From: Gnetum montanum
Lineage: Eukaryota; Streptophyta; Gnetopsida; Gnetales; Gnetaceae
Direction of reading: 5' to 3'
Assembly: GCA_015680685.1 (NCBI GenBank)
Contig: MNCI01027290.1
Span: 124,188 to 188,187, forward strand
Length of the DNA: 64,000 nucleotides
Part shown: positions 45,201-58,052 of the stretch, piece by piece
Numbering within the stretch: the first letter of the stretch is position 1
Layout of the letters: each line of letters starts with the position of its first letter
Translations under genes and position numbers: made by a program
The notes under the pieces: model-generated
What the model was told of the DNA's origin: nothing
What the model saw: the letters and a program-made list of their open reading frames with translations, nothing else
Database searches by the model: none

Positions 45201-45925
45201 GATGTAGGGGATGATTCAGGGGCTTGGACTTAGACTTTAGCTAGTACAATAGTGGGAGAAGATGTGTGTTTAGTAATATGTTGAATAACATTAGTAATAA
45301 CAATATGAATTAATGCTTTTGATGTAGGTAGTGGTAGAACTTCTAGTTGTTTTTGTTGCATAGTAGACTTTAGTAGATTTATTTCTTTTCATAATAGTAT
45401 AAGCTCTTCTTGATATGTAGCAACTTTACTTTAGTTAGAACTTAACTTTAATCTATATCCTTTAGAAGACTGACTTGCTACATGCATGTGTTTCTTGGCT
45501 TTTTAAATATTTGTTTGCAATGGTTAATGCTCATTAATAAGTTCCTAAATAGTGGTACGAAGATCTTTTACCTCTTTATTAAGCTAAGAATATTTATTCT
45601 TAGTTTCTTCGACCTCTTGTTAACACTTGTCCTTTATCTTTGCAACTACTTTCTATTGGCAGATATTTGGGACCAAACTACCAACGAGCTTCTCTAAATA
45701 AGGTTTAGGTGCTTGTTGGTCTGTAGCAACACCAAGGCCTAGATACATCAAAATAGACTCAATGGTTATAAAATGTACTAAATGTGAATATGTGTTTACT
45801 GTTGTGAATGTTAAAATGATTGGGTTATGTATAAAATTGTAATAAGCTATCATAAAAGAGATTCGACTATCTTTGTGAAATACCGTGAATTGTTGGAGAT
45901 TCATATTTTCTTTAATCACTTAGTC
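45201..45925 (-). pseudogene. Unknown ORF remnant with coiled-coil character
   Basis: On the minus strand an 88-codon open piece (45653-45919) continues with few stops to about 45205. The product has a middle part with ESILMYLGLGVA and PKPYLEKLVGSL, then a long Lys/Glu/Gln-rich, leucine-spaced helix (KIKDKC, QEVEETKNKYS, EEL.LL) that looks like a coiled coil, then TSKALIHIVI. I do not recognise the family. Element C inserted at its end. It could be a host-gene fragment or an extra ORF of an old retroelement; the order of stops (mostly TAG/TAA at Gln-like places) suggests a dead reading frame. Confidence 0.4.
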
Positions 45926-48900
45926 TATATGGTCTCTACAATACCTACTTGCAACAAATAAAATTTTCCAAAGACATTTGGACACAATTCTACTAATATA
46001 CTCCTAATTTCCCCTAGAGAGAAAGTTCTACAAGAAAAATAGAAATAGAGTGAGATTCAATGAACTTAGAAAGAGAAAGAAAAGAAAGCAGATTTGTGTG
46101 AAAACTCAAATATTTAAGCAAGATTAATTGATGCGAGTAAACACTTCACAATAAAGCTATTCTGAATTCAATAACTATGAATTATCCAAACTTTCTAAGC
46201 TCAACAAGAAATTTCATAAAGACAATCTTATTATGCTACCAAAAATTGCTGCATAAACTACAAAGTATGAATATCTATTTTGGCTAGTTAATAGTCATCA
46301 AAGATTATATTCAACACAGCATTCAAAATTTGAAAATTTCTTGATTGAAATACCAAGGTAATAAACTTGAAAAATAAAGAAACTATTTTAGTCCCATCAA
46401 AGTATCAAAGATTTTTCTACATTCTCTATGCTCAAAATAAGCAATTTTGTTAAGACATTACTATTAAGTTGCTCTTGAGGCTTTTCAACAACATAAGCTC
46501 TTTTATGGAAAATCTTAATAGGAGTTTAATATTGTGCAAAAATAGAGTTATAAAAGAAACATAGGATAAATCCCAAAATTAAATGCCAAGCATGATACTA
46601 TTTAAACCATTAGCTAAGAAACTAAAACAAAATGGGAGGAAATGAACTTACACAATTAAAACACAGTAGTTGAATTAATGTCTTTAGTAAGACATCTTAT
46701 AAGAATTCTTCAAATGTCTTTCTAAGTATCTACCTCTTCTCCCCTTTTCATTCTACCTTAGACCATTTTTATAGTGCCTTTAGGTAGTTACATTAATCAT
46801 GAGGAGTTAAGGGTGTTACAAATATCTTAGGAATATAAATTTATAACTTCCTTAGGAGCTATAACTTCCATGGAAGTTATAAGACTTTAAAGCCACATTT
46901 GAAAAGTGTCTTCTTATCAATTATAACCCTACAAATATCAAGGAGGTCTATTTATAATCTTCATGGGAGGTCATAACTTCAATTGGAAATTTTAAATTCC
47001 AAAAAGTAAAGTTTTATGATTATAAATTCTCCCATTTTGGAATTGTAAAGCTCCCCCTTTCTAAAAAAGGGTTGTAATCTAAATAAACCTTGTTTCTTTG
47101 TTTCTAATAATTCATTTCATTTTTAAATTAAATTTTTGTGAGGGTCATATGAATTGAAAAAATGTGGTTGAGTTTTGATGCACCTTGCATTAACTCTTAT
47201 CTCTGTGTCCTCCATGCCCATTATTGGATTGCCTCCATTGCATGCATTCCTAGTATGTCTTACATTCCTTGTTTTTGAATTCTGCTGTTATGACTCAGGA
47301 TGGTACGTCCACTGGTGTTACCTTTGGTTCCTACACTTATCACCACTTGGTGCTGCTTAGTAACTACTACCTCCATCATGGAGAAGAAGTCATGGATTCA
47401 ATCCTACTCTGGCTTCGTGGCATCAATGGCCTATTTTGATCTGTGGCATCCATGCCCTATAGCTACATAATCCCATGTACAATGGAACTCTTGCATGCGT
47501 AGTAGGAGAGGAGCTACCTTTCAAACTCGGGTGTTGTTATGACAGATACACTCCATTTAGGGTTCTTATACCTACAAATTTTCAGTATTCAATAGCCGCT
47601 GCTTTAGGGATTTTGTTTAAAACATTAAATTATTGATGCTCGTAGTTTTGATTATTTTTCTAGAACACCGACTTGTATCGATCCACTCCTTTCCATAGTT
47701 TGTTGGCTTGTTCTTTTGTAAATCTGGAATTCTCGTTTGGTTATGATTGTACTCTATATTACTATAATTTCCTTTTGTGGTATGGGTTCTTGTTTGAAAT
47801 ATCAATGAATTTCTGAGAAATTTTGTTGATTGTTTATTAAACACTATTTATCAAGGATTTTATTAATTTTGCATCAAAATTACACTCTTGCTCTTCCAAT
47901 GTTTAAAAAAATGTTGCTACACTTGGACAAGGTATTTTGCCTTTGCTTAATTTAAGATTCTTGGCTCTATAACTTAATTTTTTTCCACCATTTGAAAATG
48001 ACTACAAATTAAAATGTATAGCATAGCGACTGATTTTCACACGATGAAGTTATTCATCGATTTTTCATAGAGTTCTCTACATATGTACAGAGAGAATGGA
48101 TGCACTTCATTTCATTATTCTTCTGAAACATCCAATTTATTACTACACTTAACTGATAAATTGATGGACTTACAAAATGTAGGAACCAATGAAAATACAA
48201 TTGCAAATAATTCCTTTTGCAATTTTCAAATTAATTTCTAGATTTCATCTCCTCCAATGTGTATAGAAATATCACAATTTCTTCATAACATATGTTGAGA
48301 ACACTTTTCTAAGCTTATGAGCTTAAAATGAGCATTTACATAAAGAGCACATTTCTCCATTAAGCTGCTCATGAAATTACCTCCTTTAACAATAACCCTC
48401 ATTTTCTAATCATCTTTGAAAAGCTAATTAAGCAATTTCATTTCTTGGATCTTACTTTAAAAAATTTGCTCCATAAATATGGTAGAAATGTGACAACATT
48501 TCTTACCTCCCTTGAGTACATTAGCTAAGAAACTTATACTTTATTAAAAACATTTCTTTTTACATAAAAACATAAATATTTTTTTGAGGAAAAATTTCAT
48601 CAAACTTAAGGTTTGACAAAATAAAAACCTCATTCCTAATGAAACTTAACAAATTGTACAAACAAATCTTGATACAAACTAATTTATAGGTGGGAAGAAA
48701 ATACTGCTTTCATATGTAATTTTAGTTCTAATGAATGATTTTCTTTCCTCCTCTTGCATAGTGGAAGCCTCATCTTGATCTTCACTTTTGCTTTCCACAA
48801 CTAATTTATTCTCTTTTCATCCATCTCTTTAGCTACTGATTTTTGAAACTCTTTCTAATTAGATGCTTCTGTGTCTTGAGACATAAAAGCCTCTCCTTAG

Positions 48901-49800
48901 GAATCATCTCTACTAGACTCTCTTTGATCTTGAGTATTACATTCATGGAAGCTACCCCAAACATTGGAATGTATGAAAAGTCCCCCAATGAGAAATCTAA
49001 ACTCATCCAAAAGCCAAAGTAAGAAAGGGCTTTCACATGATCCTCCATGTGCATTGCCTTACAATAGGCTCTCAATACATGCTTTGTACAACATCCCATG
49101 ACACATGGGATAAATGGCCTTCTTATTGCTCTTTCCCCAAGAACCATATTCTACTTCACACTCAAACACCTCACTTGTTTTCTCCACTTAAGCCTTAATT
49201 GAGAAATGATGTAATTCTAAGTAATTTGCATCTCTCTTTATAGTGTAGAGAAAGCTTGAAATTCCCACCAATTTCACTAACCAGTTTTGCCAGTTTGCCA
49301 AAATTAATTATCTTTCCATCATTATACAGTAGGCCACTTTGAATTCCACCACTTGGTTATCAAAATTAATTCACCACTAAGTAGTTATCTAACCATGACT
49401 CCCACGTACACTCATCACATGTAATGATTACTTAGGATAATGTAAATTTAATGATTGAACTAATACTTTAAATTAACTATTTTTAAACTACTATTTTAAC
49501 ATATACATGTTTTTTTTTCAATATTATATAAAATTATCTAAGAATACATATAGGATATATATGTTAAGGTTAAATATGACATAGGTCTATACTATTAAAT
49601 TCTATATATATATATATATAAGTTTATTATTTACTACTATGTATATTAAATGTTATATTGTTACATTCACACACATACACATATTACTAGATATGCAAAT
49701 ATTAATTTATAACTATAGATTTAAGCTTTGGATAGTTGTTCAAAATAATGTTTTATATGTAAAACATTATATGAAAATTGCAATTCTACCCCATCAAGCA
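45926..49800. other. AT-rich unassigned DNA
   Basis: About 3.9 kb without a supportable gene. A 104-codon minus ORF at 48833-49147 (start MVLGERAIRR) has no known motif. An (AT)n run lies at 49602-49620. Part of this may be the 3' end and LTR of element E, whose integrase ends near 49800 reading in this direction, but no LTR pair was found. Confidence 0.4.
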
Positions 49801-50745
49801 TTGATAACTTGTAAGTATCCTTCGATAATTATTCCTTGATTTGAAATGGACCAGTCCATATTTTCAAAAACTTATTTTGCTTCTTCATGTTCCATAATAA
49901 TACCAAGGCACTGACTTTAAAAGTTCTCTTTAAAGCCTTTCTATCACACCACCCTTTAACTGGAGAACCATTCTTTAGTAAATTATCTCTAGCTCTATCC
50001 ATTTCGGCTTCCCTGTTGATGAGTAAGGTCATGAAATTTCTATGTTTATTAGTTTTCTCACTATACTTTTACACAAAATTTGAGGTTGAACTTATAATCT
50101 TGTTTTTAAATCTAGAAGGTAAACCATAGATTGAGTCAAAAGCTAATGTTCCAATAGCCTTCTTAAATCTGATATGGCCAATTCATAATACAGATTACAA
50201 GTAATCAATCCAATTTTTTGGATTTCCATCCATTGACTTAATGTAGAAAATAAGCTTTGTAGATTTAACTAAGCCATTTCCTTAAGGATAATAATTTGAA
50301 GAAGAAAATAGAAAGATGGATTTTTTCGATGCCCATGTTATAAATTCTTTAGATTAAAAGTAGGTCCATTATCAAATACCAATACTTTAGGTAGAGCAAA
50401 ATGAATTAGAATATGATCTTTCAAGAATTTAATCACGTATGTTGAACTTTTTCTTAGAGCCTTTGCTTTAGACCATTTGGTAAAGTAATTGGTAGTTGTG
50501 AGAATAAACTTATGTTCTACTTTCGAAGGAGTAATTGTACCAATAATATCTAAGCCTCATTATTGAAAAGGTCTATCTACAATTACCAATTTTAAAGGAG
50601 CTCTAACCTTTTTGCTTTTTAGCCCATGAATCTGACAGTTGTAACATCTTTAAATTTTCAATCTAATATCTTGATACATAGTTGGCTAATAAAAACCATA
50701 ATGAATTATATGTTGCATAGTAGACTTAGGAGATTCATAGAACAA
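49800..50745 (-). pseudogene. Integrase of element E
   Basis: On the minus strand the HHCC remnant (HIIHYGFY.PTM, CYNCQIHG) leads into the core with GLDIIGTI (first Asp), VFDNGPTF (second Asp) and NGLVKST, where Lys stands for the usual Glu of the NGLVEST-like block. The C-terminal part is a 67-codon open piece (49829-50032) with WCDRKALKRTFKV, LVLLWNMKKQN and KIWTGPFQIKE, the usual end domain. Frame changes and stops split it. Integrase is thus inactive by both frame and residue. Confidence 0.8.
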
Positions 50746-51440
50746 ATTAGACTGAACATGGAATTATTCTAAGATAGGATCAATTTGATGATTATGAACA
50801 CATTCCAACAAAACCTCTCTATAATCCTTTCTATATAAGATTCCATCTTTAACTACAAATTTATTTGCCTTTTTGAAGAAAGCTCTCTTTTGACTAGCAA
50901 TTAGGTTATTTACAACCTTATTTGTATCAAGGAATTCTAGAATTTTGTCATAATTTCCTTCATAAGTCTTAAGTGCACATGCTTCATCTTCTCTAGCCGT
51001 TAACCTAGCTAATTCCATTCCTTTAATAGTTTTGCATATTTCCAATGAAAATCTAAAATTTTGAAGCTTTATGAACCACTTCCCTCTTTTTAATCTAATT
51101 TCATTTTGGACTAAGAATTGTTTGACTACAGGCTTTATTATCATAATATGAACTAACGAGCTTTCTAAGTAATATTTGAAATGCTGAAGTGCCTTAATAA
51201 CTGCAAATGCTTGTTTTTATAAGATTGAATAAGTTAGCTCTAAACCTTTCAACTGATACCCAAAAAATCCAACCAGTTCATCTTGACCTTTATCTTTTTG
51301 AGTTAAAATAGTAGCAACTGAATTATTTGAAGTAAAAACATATAATCAAAATTCATCTTTTAATTTTGGATTTTCTAAGTATGGATCTTCTTGAATAGCT
51401 TGCTTAATTTCTACTAATGCTCACTCTGATTCTGATGTTT
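50746..51440 (-). pseudogene. RNase H region of element E
   Basis: A 126-codon open piece (50764-51144) covers the end of RNase H and the linker to integrase (RGKWFIKLQNFRFSLEICK; KFVVKDGILYRKDYREV). Upstream, with stops, come FGYQLKGLELTYSIL and KQAFAVIKALQHFKYYL, the region that carries the catalytic Glu in intact RNase H. It lies between the RT and integrase of E in the normal gypsy order. Confidence 0.75.
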
Positions 51441-52200
51441 TCTTTGCTAAGACATCTGTCTTTAGCATATGCATCAAATGTTTAGTGATTTCAGTGAATC
51501 CAGGGATAAATTTCATAATGAAATTTATCTTTCCAAAGAAAGATATAAGAGACATTTTACTTGTAGGATGCTCAATATTCAGTATAGCTTGAATTCAAGA
51601 AGTATCTATAGAAATTCCTTCTTGAAAAATTACATGACCTAGTAAACTTCTAGACTTAACCCCAAAGATACATTTTTTTGGATTTAATGAAATACCATAC
51701 TCATGAGATTTGTTAAAAACTTATTGAAGAAGACAAATATGTTCTTCCTTATTTATTGAAAAGATAGTAATATCATTCAAATAAACTACAACAAACTCAC
51801 CTATTAAACCTTTAATGTCTATATCCATTGCTCTTTGAAAATTAGCTCCAGCGTTTGACAATCCAAATGGCATTCTTTGGTAAGTGAAAGTTCCCAACTT
51901 GGTGATAAATGTTGTTTTATATTTGTTACCTTTATCTACCATGATTTGATTATAGCTTGAAAATCCATCTAAGATAGAATATACTTAATAACTTGATACT
52001 TTAATCAACATCTCATCAATTTTAGGAAGTGGATATTTATCTTTTTTTGAGGCTTCATTCAAATTTCTAAAAGCTGCATAAAGTCTAATATCACCATTCT
52101 TCTTTCTTACTAGTACTAGATTAGCAAGCCATGTTGAATATTAGACTAGATATATGATTTTAGCTTGTAATAACTTCTTCATTTCAGCTTCCATAGCTAG
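51441..52200 (-). pseudogene. Reverse transcriptase of element E
   Basis: The frame begins near 52190 with MEAEMKKLLQAKI, WLANLVLVRKKNGDIR and DGFSSYNQI. A 73-codon open piece (51721-51942) has TFTYQRMPFGLSNAGANFQ and VVYLNDITIFS: the catalytic YxDD box reads YLND, so one of the two metal-binding Asp is lost (about 51768-51785). SLNPKKCIFGV and LLGHVI follow. The RT starts almost exactly where the antisense gene of F breaks off (about 52205), so E, or a rearrangement, cut F here. No gag or protease of E is present. Confidence 0.85.
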
Positions 52201-52204
52201 TTCA

Positions 52205-55183
52205 AATCATCTTCTTTTGTAATAATAATTTAGGAAATACCCTATATCTGAACAAGGGATAAGACCCTTTTGCATTAGGGTTTGTAAAGCTACTATAAGC
52301 AAGACTGGAGTGGCCCTTGGTAGCATCAAGCCATTTCTCAACCTTTACATGGTGGCCTACCTCCTTCATCGGTTTAGTGGCAACTATCATCCTGTCAACG
52401 AGAACACCAAATAAGTCATGGAAGGTAGATGTACTAATGGCAATAGCAATATATTTGCTCCATATTATGGTGCAGAACACTTCGGATCTTTCATCAAAAG
52501 AGTTAATGATGTTTAGCATCTTTGCAAAAAAGATGACAGGATTGAGCACCATGAAGATCTTAAGTAAACCTACATGAGAAATGTTTAGTTGAATGTCTTC
52601 AAATGCATTCTCTCTTAAACATTTCTGTGTTGGTCCCACCTCATTAAACTTTAGCATGAGGTTCTTCGCAGAACATTTGATGAGGGGTATGATAACATCT
52701 GCAGAAGTGGAAGGTTTTGTAAGCAAAAGACAAGTGTTTGGTGTCAATAAAACTATGTTTTAGCCATAAAAATGTAATTAATCAATTAAAGCCTAAGTAA
52801 CCATAAAATATTTATCATAATGACATACCTGATTTCTCACTCTTCTTCTTCTTGCTTGGAGAAGCTTGTGTAGAGGCCCTAGCAGTAATACCCATATCTC
52901 TAATATCCTTAGGGGATATCCACCAATTATGTACTATTTTGGTAGACACATACTTCTTGTAAACTAGGTCAAATTTGGTTGGATATTCATCAAGCTCCCC
53001 CTTACCTATTCAAAAGCAACATGTCTAATCTTGAGACCTTTGGTGAATTCATTCAATGAAGTATGGGCCACCATCAAGGTTTGATCATTCTTGATCAAAC
53101 CTTGATCATTGACCATATACCTACAAGAGACATATAAAACCAACAAGTTAGAAGAGAGAAGATTAAACTAGATAAAACCAAAACATTAAAACCTATAATA
53201 GTTGTCCTTACCCCTATAATTGATACATAGTTCTTGGAGGATTCTAGAATAAAGAGTGGACTCTTTGTGCCACCATTAGAGTATTATTCATGTTGTATAA
53301 TGAATACTATGCCATGCTCCAAATATTTGAAAGGTACCATGAATTGATGAAATCCACTAGCTCTCCTACACCTTGGGTCTCTAGTCCATCAGTTATGAAC
53401 TAAGTAATTAGGCATGTAGACTCAGGTAGCAAAGTCTCCATGATAACTGCAGCCACCTCCTCAAAAAAGTGTGATCACATCATCACACTAAAGTGTTGGC
53501 AAAGGTAGGCAAGGAAATCCATTTCCCCTGGGTGGAACAATGCTGACATCATTTCCAATCTCAAGTCAGGGAGAGGGGTGTGGTTCATAGGTTGACTGAG
53601 GAAGTAAAGAATGCCAACCAGCTCAACCACAATGAGCACTGGCTTCAGCAAGACCCTACAGGGGGAAAGTATATAAAAAAACAACATTAACATAATTTTT
53701 CAACAATTAGAATTTCTTAACAAATTTTACACATTCTAGTTGAGGGTGAAATTAGCTCCCATAAAAAGGTCTAGGGTGTTGGTTTAAATTTGCTTAAGAA
53801 AATTCAGAAAAAATAAAAATAAATAATAAACATATTATTGCAATATTTGCTAAAATTTATAGCCAAAATCATCATGATAAAAGCATCACAACCAAAATTA
53901 TGCCTTAGCTCAAAACATGCATTTAGAAAAAGCATCAAAACATAGAAAAAGTGGCCATAATAAGAATAAGTTGAAAGCTTACTAAAAATAGTAAAAACCT
54001 TTTTAAAAAAACACATAAAAAACAAAATTTACAACATAATTTATAATCCCTAGGAGCCTGGAGGTTGACAATGCCAACATAATTTATAATCCCTAGGAGC
54101 CTGGGGGTAAAGTGCTACAACAAAATTTAGACCAATTAACACAAACTTATTACAAAATTCATGAAAAATTCATCTTAGCTTCTATTTTAGTAATTCCACA
54201 TATAATAAACCCTGAAATCATGAACTTTCTAACCATGACTATTACAACCAAAAACTTGTAACCATTCTTGTACAAAACATAGCCAAAAATAACAAAACTG
54301 TAGCCGTCACCATCAATCCCCATTCATGTAGGGTTAGGAAAAAATTCATTAAAAATTTATTTAGGTTCCAAATGGAATCATTTCACCACCATTTGAAATT
54401 TTAAATTGATCCATACACACGTAAGCTTAATAAAAATTCAAAACCCTAGCTATTTTTTCAAAAAAAAATATTCATTAATGTTGATGAAAATTTGAAAAAT
54501 AGCACAAACCCTTGATTGCACGACCAGACCAAGATAGGCATAACATGACCAATACAACTCCAAATTAAACAAGACCATAGCCATTTCAAATGTTAAATAT
54601 AAAACTAAAAATCCAAAACATTAAAGTTTTCAAAAATTAAGCCATTTTTCTAATAAAAAAAATACACAACATAGCTTGCTTTTTTGAACCAAAAAGCATA
54701 AAAAAACACAAAGTTGACATTATATAACCATAGATTATAGCCAAAATAGCCAAACCAACATCAACCCATTACAAAATGCATCAAAATAAGGGGGTAGGAT
54801 GTCATTATAATTTAATTTTAATGAATGCTTAGCCCTAGATCTAAGAAAAAGAGCTCGACCATGATATTTTTAGAAAAAACACTTGAAAAAGCAAGCCTAA
54901 TTTCAAAAATCTTATTTACCTAGGCAAAAATAGCAAAATAGCCCTAGATCCACATGAAAATGGCCAAAACATGATGGTGGATTTTGTTATAATTCCACTT
55001 TATTGACTCCTTTTGACTAGATCATGAAAAAATGACTTGTTTCTACCAAGAAAAGTAATAAAATGGCTAGAATACCATGAAAAGGTAAAGAATGGCCTAC
55101 CTTGGAATTGATGAGGAGGTCCCTTGGATGTAAATAGCCTTATTTGATGCTTTAATGTAAGGATTTTTGCTATTTTTCTTCAT
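52205..55183 (-). pseudogene. Antisense multi-exon gene carried by element F (truncated)
   Basis: Minus strand, opposite to F. Exons: 55183-55101, 53655-53212, 53120-52829, 52752 to about 52205. Introns: 55100-53656 (1445 bp), 53211-53121 (91 bp), 52828-52753 (76 bp), all GT-AG. Exon 1 starts MKKNSKNPYIKAS; exon junction 1 reads PR|VLLKPVLIVVELVGIL against AW|VMLKHVLIALELVGVL in B. Further matches: HFSVMM/HFSVIV, TLLPES/TLLPRAN, YPLFRYRVFPKLL/YPIFRVYAFSKLL. All three introns keep the B position and phase. There are three in-frame stops in exon 2 (53494, about 53420, 53217) and a frameshift in exon 3. Exon 4 keeps 181 open codons, then the C-terminal half is lost at the junction with E. Function unknown. 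Confidence 0.78.
54034..54104. repeat. 43-bp direct duplication in intron 1 of the F antisense gene
   Basis: ACATAATTTATAATCCCTAG and the bases after it occur at 54034-54061 and 54077-54104. A short local duplication without other meaning. Confidence 0.8.
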
Positions 55184-56066
55184 ATTGATGATCAATGTTG
55201 GGAGGAGACTTGAAATCTGAAGAGGGTAGAGCCTCAATGCTGGCCAGAAGAGAGAAGAGAAGCTTTAATGTTGAAGGTTGCAAAGATCTACTACAAAATG
55301 AATTCAAAGGCTCTTCTCCACTACATTGATTAATATAATGGTAGCTTATGATGAGTTTTCATAAGTTTTTGAATTAAAAACACATAAACCCAACATTTCC
55401 ACCCTAAACCCCTACTTGCTAATTTTGTGTATGGCAACTCCACATACACTAAAGTCTAAAGGGGGGAAGTATCTGCCATGCTAGGAGTGAGGAGGGGGGA
55501 GAAGGAGAAAAAAATACCTTTTTTTATGTTAAATTTTTACTTTTTAAATTTGTAAAACCATGGGCCTTACCCAGTGCATTGGGTTGGTAGCTATGTCAAC
55601 GTTGGGGCTTGATTCCTTCAACACATAGAACCACACCCAAGCCTCAACCCACATGCATTCACATTGGGGGTACCATATTCAACATTGAAGTATGTCTTCC
55701 ACCCTTAAAAAACATAAAAAGCTAACTTTCTTTCCATTTTTAGTAGTTTCTACTTACACCATTCAATCCCAGTCTACGAAAGATGGTCAAACTCTTATAA
55801 AATAGTCACCTTGGGTGTAGCCCCTTGCTCATCCCTCCATGGGGGGGCATGGGGGAGGGGGTGGGGGTCAAGGTGGTTTATTTTAGCATGGAATAAAAAG
55901 AGGTAACCCCCATTCATATGTCCCACTGCCCACTACACCTAGATCTGACCCCTAGAAGGAGCCTACATGACCAAAAGCCTATCTGATCACTTCCAACAAT
56001 AGCTAAACATTGGAAAACCTAGTTGAAAGTGGTCAAAGCCTTTTGATTCAATAGTTTCCCACTAGG
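55184..56066 (+). other. Region of F between the antisense gene start and the N gap
   Basis: Presumed promoter and leader of the antisense gene on the minus strand (no canonical TATA box found; CATTATATTAATC near 55335 is weak). From about 55480 it is C/G-run-rich, with GGGGGGG runs near 55840-55870. Confidence 0.45.
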
Positions 56067-56625
56067 NNNNNNNNNNNNNNNNNNNNNNNNNNNNNNNNNN
56101 NNNNNNNNNNNNNNNNNNNNNNNNNNNNNNNNNNNNNNNNNNNNNNNNNNNNNNNNNNNNNNNNNNNNNNNNNNNNNNNNNNNNNNNNNNNNNNNNNNNN
56201 NNNNNNNNNNNNNNNNNNNNNNNNNNNNNNNNNNNNNNNNNNNNNNNNNNNNNNNNNNNNNNNNNNNNNNNNNNNNNNNNNNNNNNNNNNNNNNNNNNNN
56301 NNNNNNNNNNNNNNNNNNNNNNNNNNNNNNNNNNNNNNNNNNNNNNNNNNNNNNNNNNNNNNNNNNNNNNNNNNNNNNNNNNNNNNNNNNNNNNNNNNNN
56401 NNNNNNNNNNNNNNNNNNNNNNNNNNNNNNNNNNNNNNNNNNNNNNNNNNNNNNNNNNNNNNNNNNNNNNNNNNNNNNNNNNNNNNNNNNNNNNNNNNNN
56501 NNNNNNNNNNNNNNNNNNNNNNNNNNNNNNNNNNNNNNNNNNNNNNNNNNNNNNNNNNNNNNNNNNNNNNNNNNNNNNNNNNNNNNNNNNNNNNNNNNNN
56601 NNNNNNNNNNNNNNNNNNNNNNNNN
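56067..56625. other. Assembly gap (559 Ns)
   Basis: Unknown bases directly left of a 192-bp tandem array; the gap probably hides further repeat units. Confidence 0.99.
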
Positions 56626-56629
56626 GGGG

Positions 56630-57420
56630 CTTAGCATGGAAGTAAGGGTATAGCTCCATAAAATGATTAAAAAATATTAAAATTAACAACTTCTAACCTT
56701 GGGCAATGCCCAACAACTCCAGCAACCATAAGAATGCACATGCATTTCCATAACTAGCCTAAATTCATCAAAAATAAATCCCTTGGGTTCCTCCATGCTG
56801 ACACACCCCTTGGAGGGGGGCTCAGCATGGAAGCAAGGGGGTAACCTTAAAAAACTATTAAACAACCTTAAAATTGGTAACTTTTGGTGTTGGACAATGT
56901 CTAGTAGCTCCGACAACTTTGGGAATGCACATGCATGCCCAAAATTGATTAACATTTATCAACAATTAGCTCCTTGGGATCCTCCACATTGACATAGCCC
57001 CCTTGGAAAGGGGTCTTACCATGAAAACAAGGGGGTAACCCAAAAAATTAATAAAATGGCCTTAAAATTAACAACATTTGACCTTGGGGATGTCTAGCAA
57101 CCCCAACAACCTTGGAAATGCACATGCATGCTCAAAATTGATTAAAATTTGTCAAAAATTAGCCTGTTGGAATCGTCCATGCTAACACACCCCCATGGAG
57201 GGGGGATCAATGTGGAAACAAGGGGATAACCTTGAAAATGCATCAAATAACCTTAAAATTGGTAGCTTTTAACCTTGGGTAATGCCTAGTAGCTTTGACA
57301 ATCCTAGGAATGCATCTACATGCTCAAAACTAAAAAAAATGCATCAAACCTTACCCCTTGGAACCCTCCAGACTAACATACTCCCCTATAAGGGGAGATC
57401 AACATGGAAACAAGGGGGGC
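56630..57420 (+). repeat. 192-bp tandem repeat array in F
   Basis: Units start at 56630, 56821, 57014, 57206 and 57398, each with a block like CAGCATGGAAGCAAGGGGGT, then AATGCACATGCATGC and a C-rich end (CACACCCC..TGGAGGGG). Spacing is 191-193 bp. The units are diverged, so the array is old. The 5' end is lost in the N gap. ORFs here are shadows. Confidence 0.9.
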
Positions 57421-57479
57421 TTCACATAGAAGCTCCAAAACTCTTGTTTTTTAGGCCCAAATAGCCCAAAAACAACTCT

Positions 57480-57860
57480 TACTAATGTCTAAATCCATCT
57501 AACTACTCTACAGCCCTGAACCATGGTCCACTAAGGCCTAAAACTAGCAAAAATCAATCTCTTTTAACTTATAAATAGCCATGAATGACCCTAGATAGCA
57601 TGCTTTACTGTATGATTCAACTTTCTTTTTTGACCTTATGTTTCATTATTGACCCTTATAGCCTTTTTATAGCCTTTACATAGCCTTATACTTCCCTTAT
57701 CAATTTTATTTATCCATGTTTAGCCTTTGATTAGAATAAAATAGTGGGGTTTAGCCTTCCTTGACCATTGTTTGGCACCATGTGACCATGGCCCGCTATG
57801 CCCTTAAACTAGCATCATGGCCTGTCAAGGCCCAAAACTAACAAAACCATGATTCTTGTT
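57480..57860 (+). repeat. Minisatellite-like copies upstream of RT in F
   Basis: Short copies such as AAGGCCTAAAACTAGCAAAA (about 57533), CCCTTAAACTAGCATCATGG (57800) and AAGGCCCAAAACTAACAAAA (57828). They match the arrays at 61462-61640 and, in element sense, those in B. Confidence 0.7.
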
Positions 57861-58052
57861 GGCCATTTGTAGCCTTATTTCTTGTATTTCCCCCATTTTT
57901 TGACCTTTATTTAGCCCTTAGTGCACTTTTTTTTCTTGTTTTATTGTCTTGGGTGACCTTGTTTGCACTAGAATAGCATGTATTTGCATGATTTTTATAG
58001 CTTTTTTAGCATTATTTATTCATTTTTACCCAGGTGCCACTTAATACACTTT
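57861..58052 (+). promoter_or_regulatory. T-rich tract and acceptor-like site before RT of F
   Basis: Pyrimidine-rich DNA ends CATTTTTACCCAG at 58052, just before the first codons alignable with B RT. It is the like-placed counterpart of 19406-19425. It is a candidate 3' splice site of an intron that would contain the antisense gene. Confidence 0.4.

Noticed and set aside
48833-49147. 104-codon minus-strand ORF as a host gene
   Set aside because: No recognisable motif, downstream frame full of stops, AT-rich setting; support is too weak to call a gene.
56048-56689. ORFs of 191-213 codons on the minus strand
   Set aside because: They consist almost only of the N gap 56067-56625.
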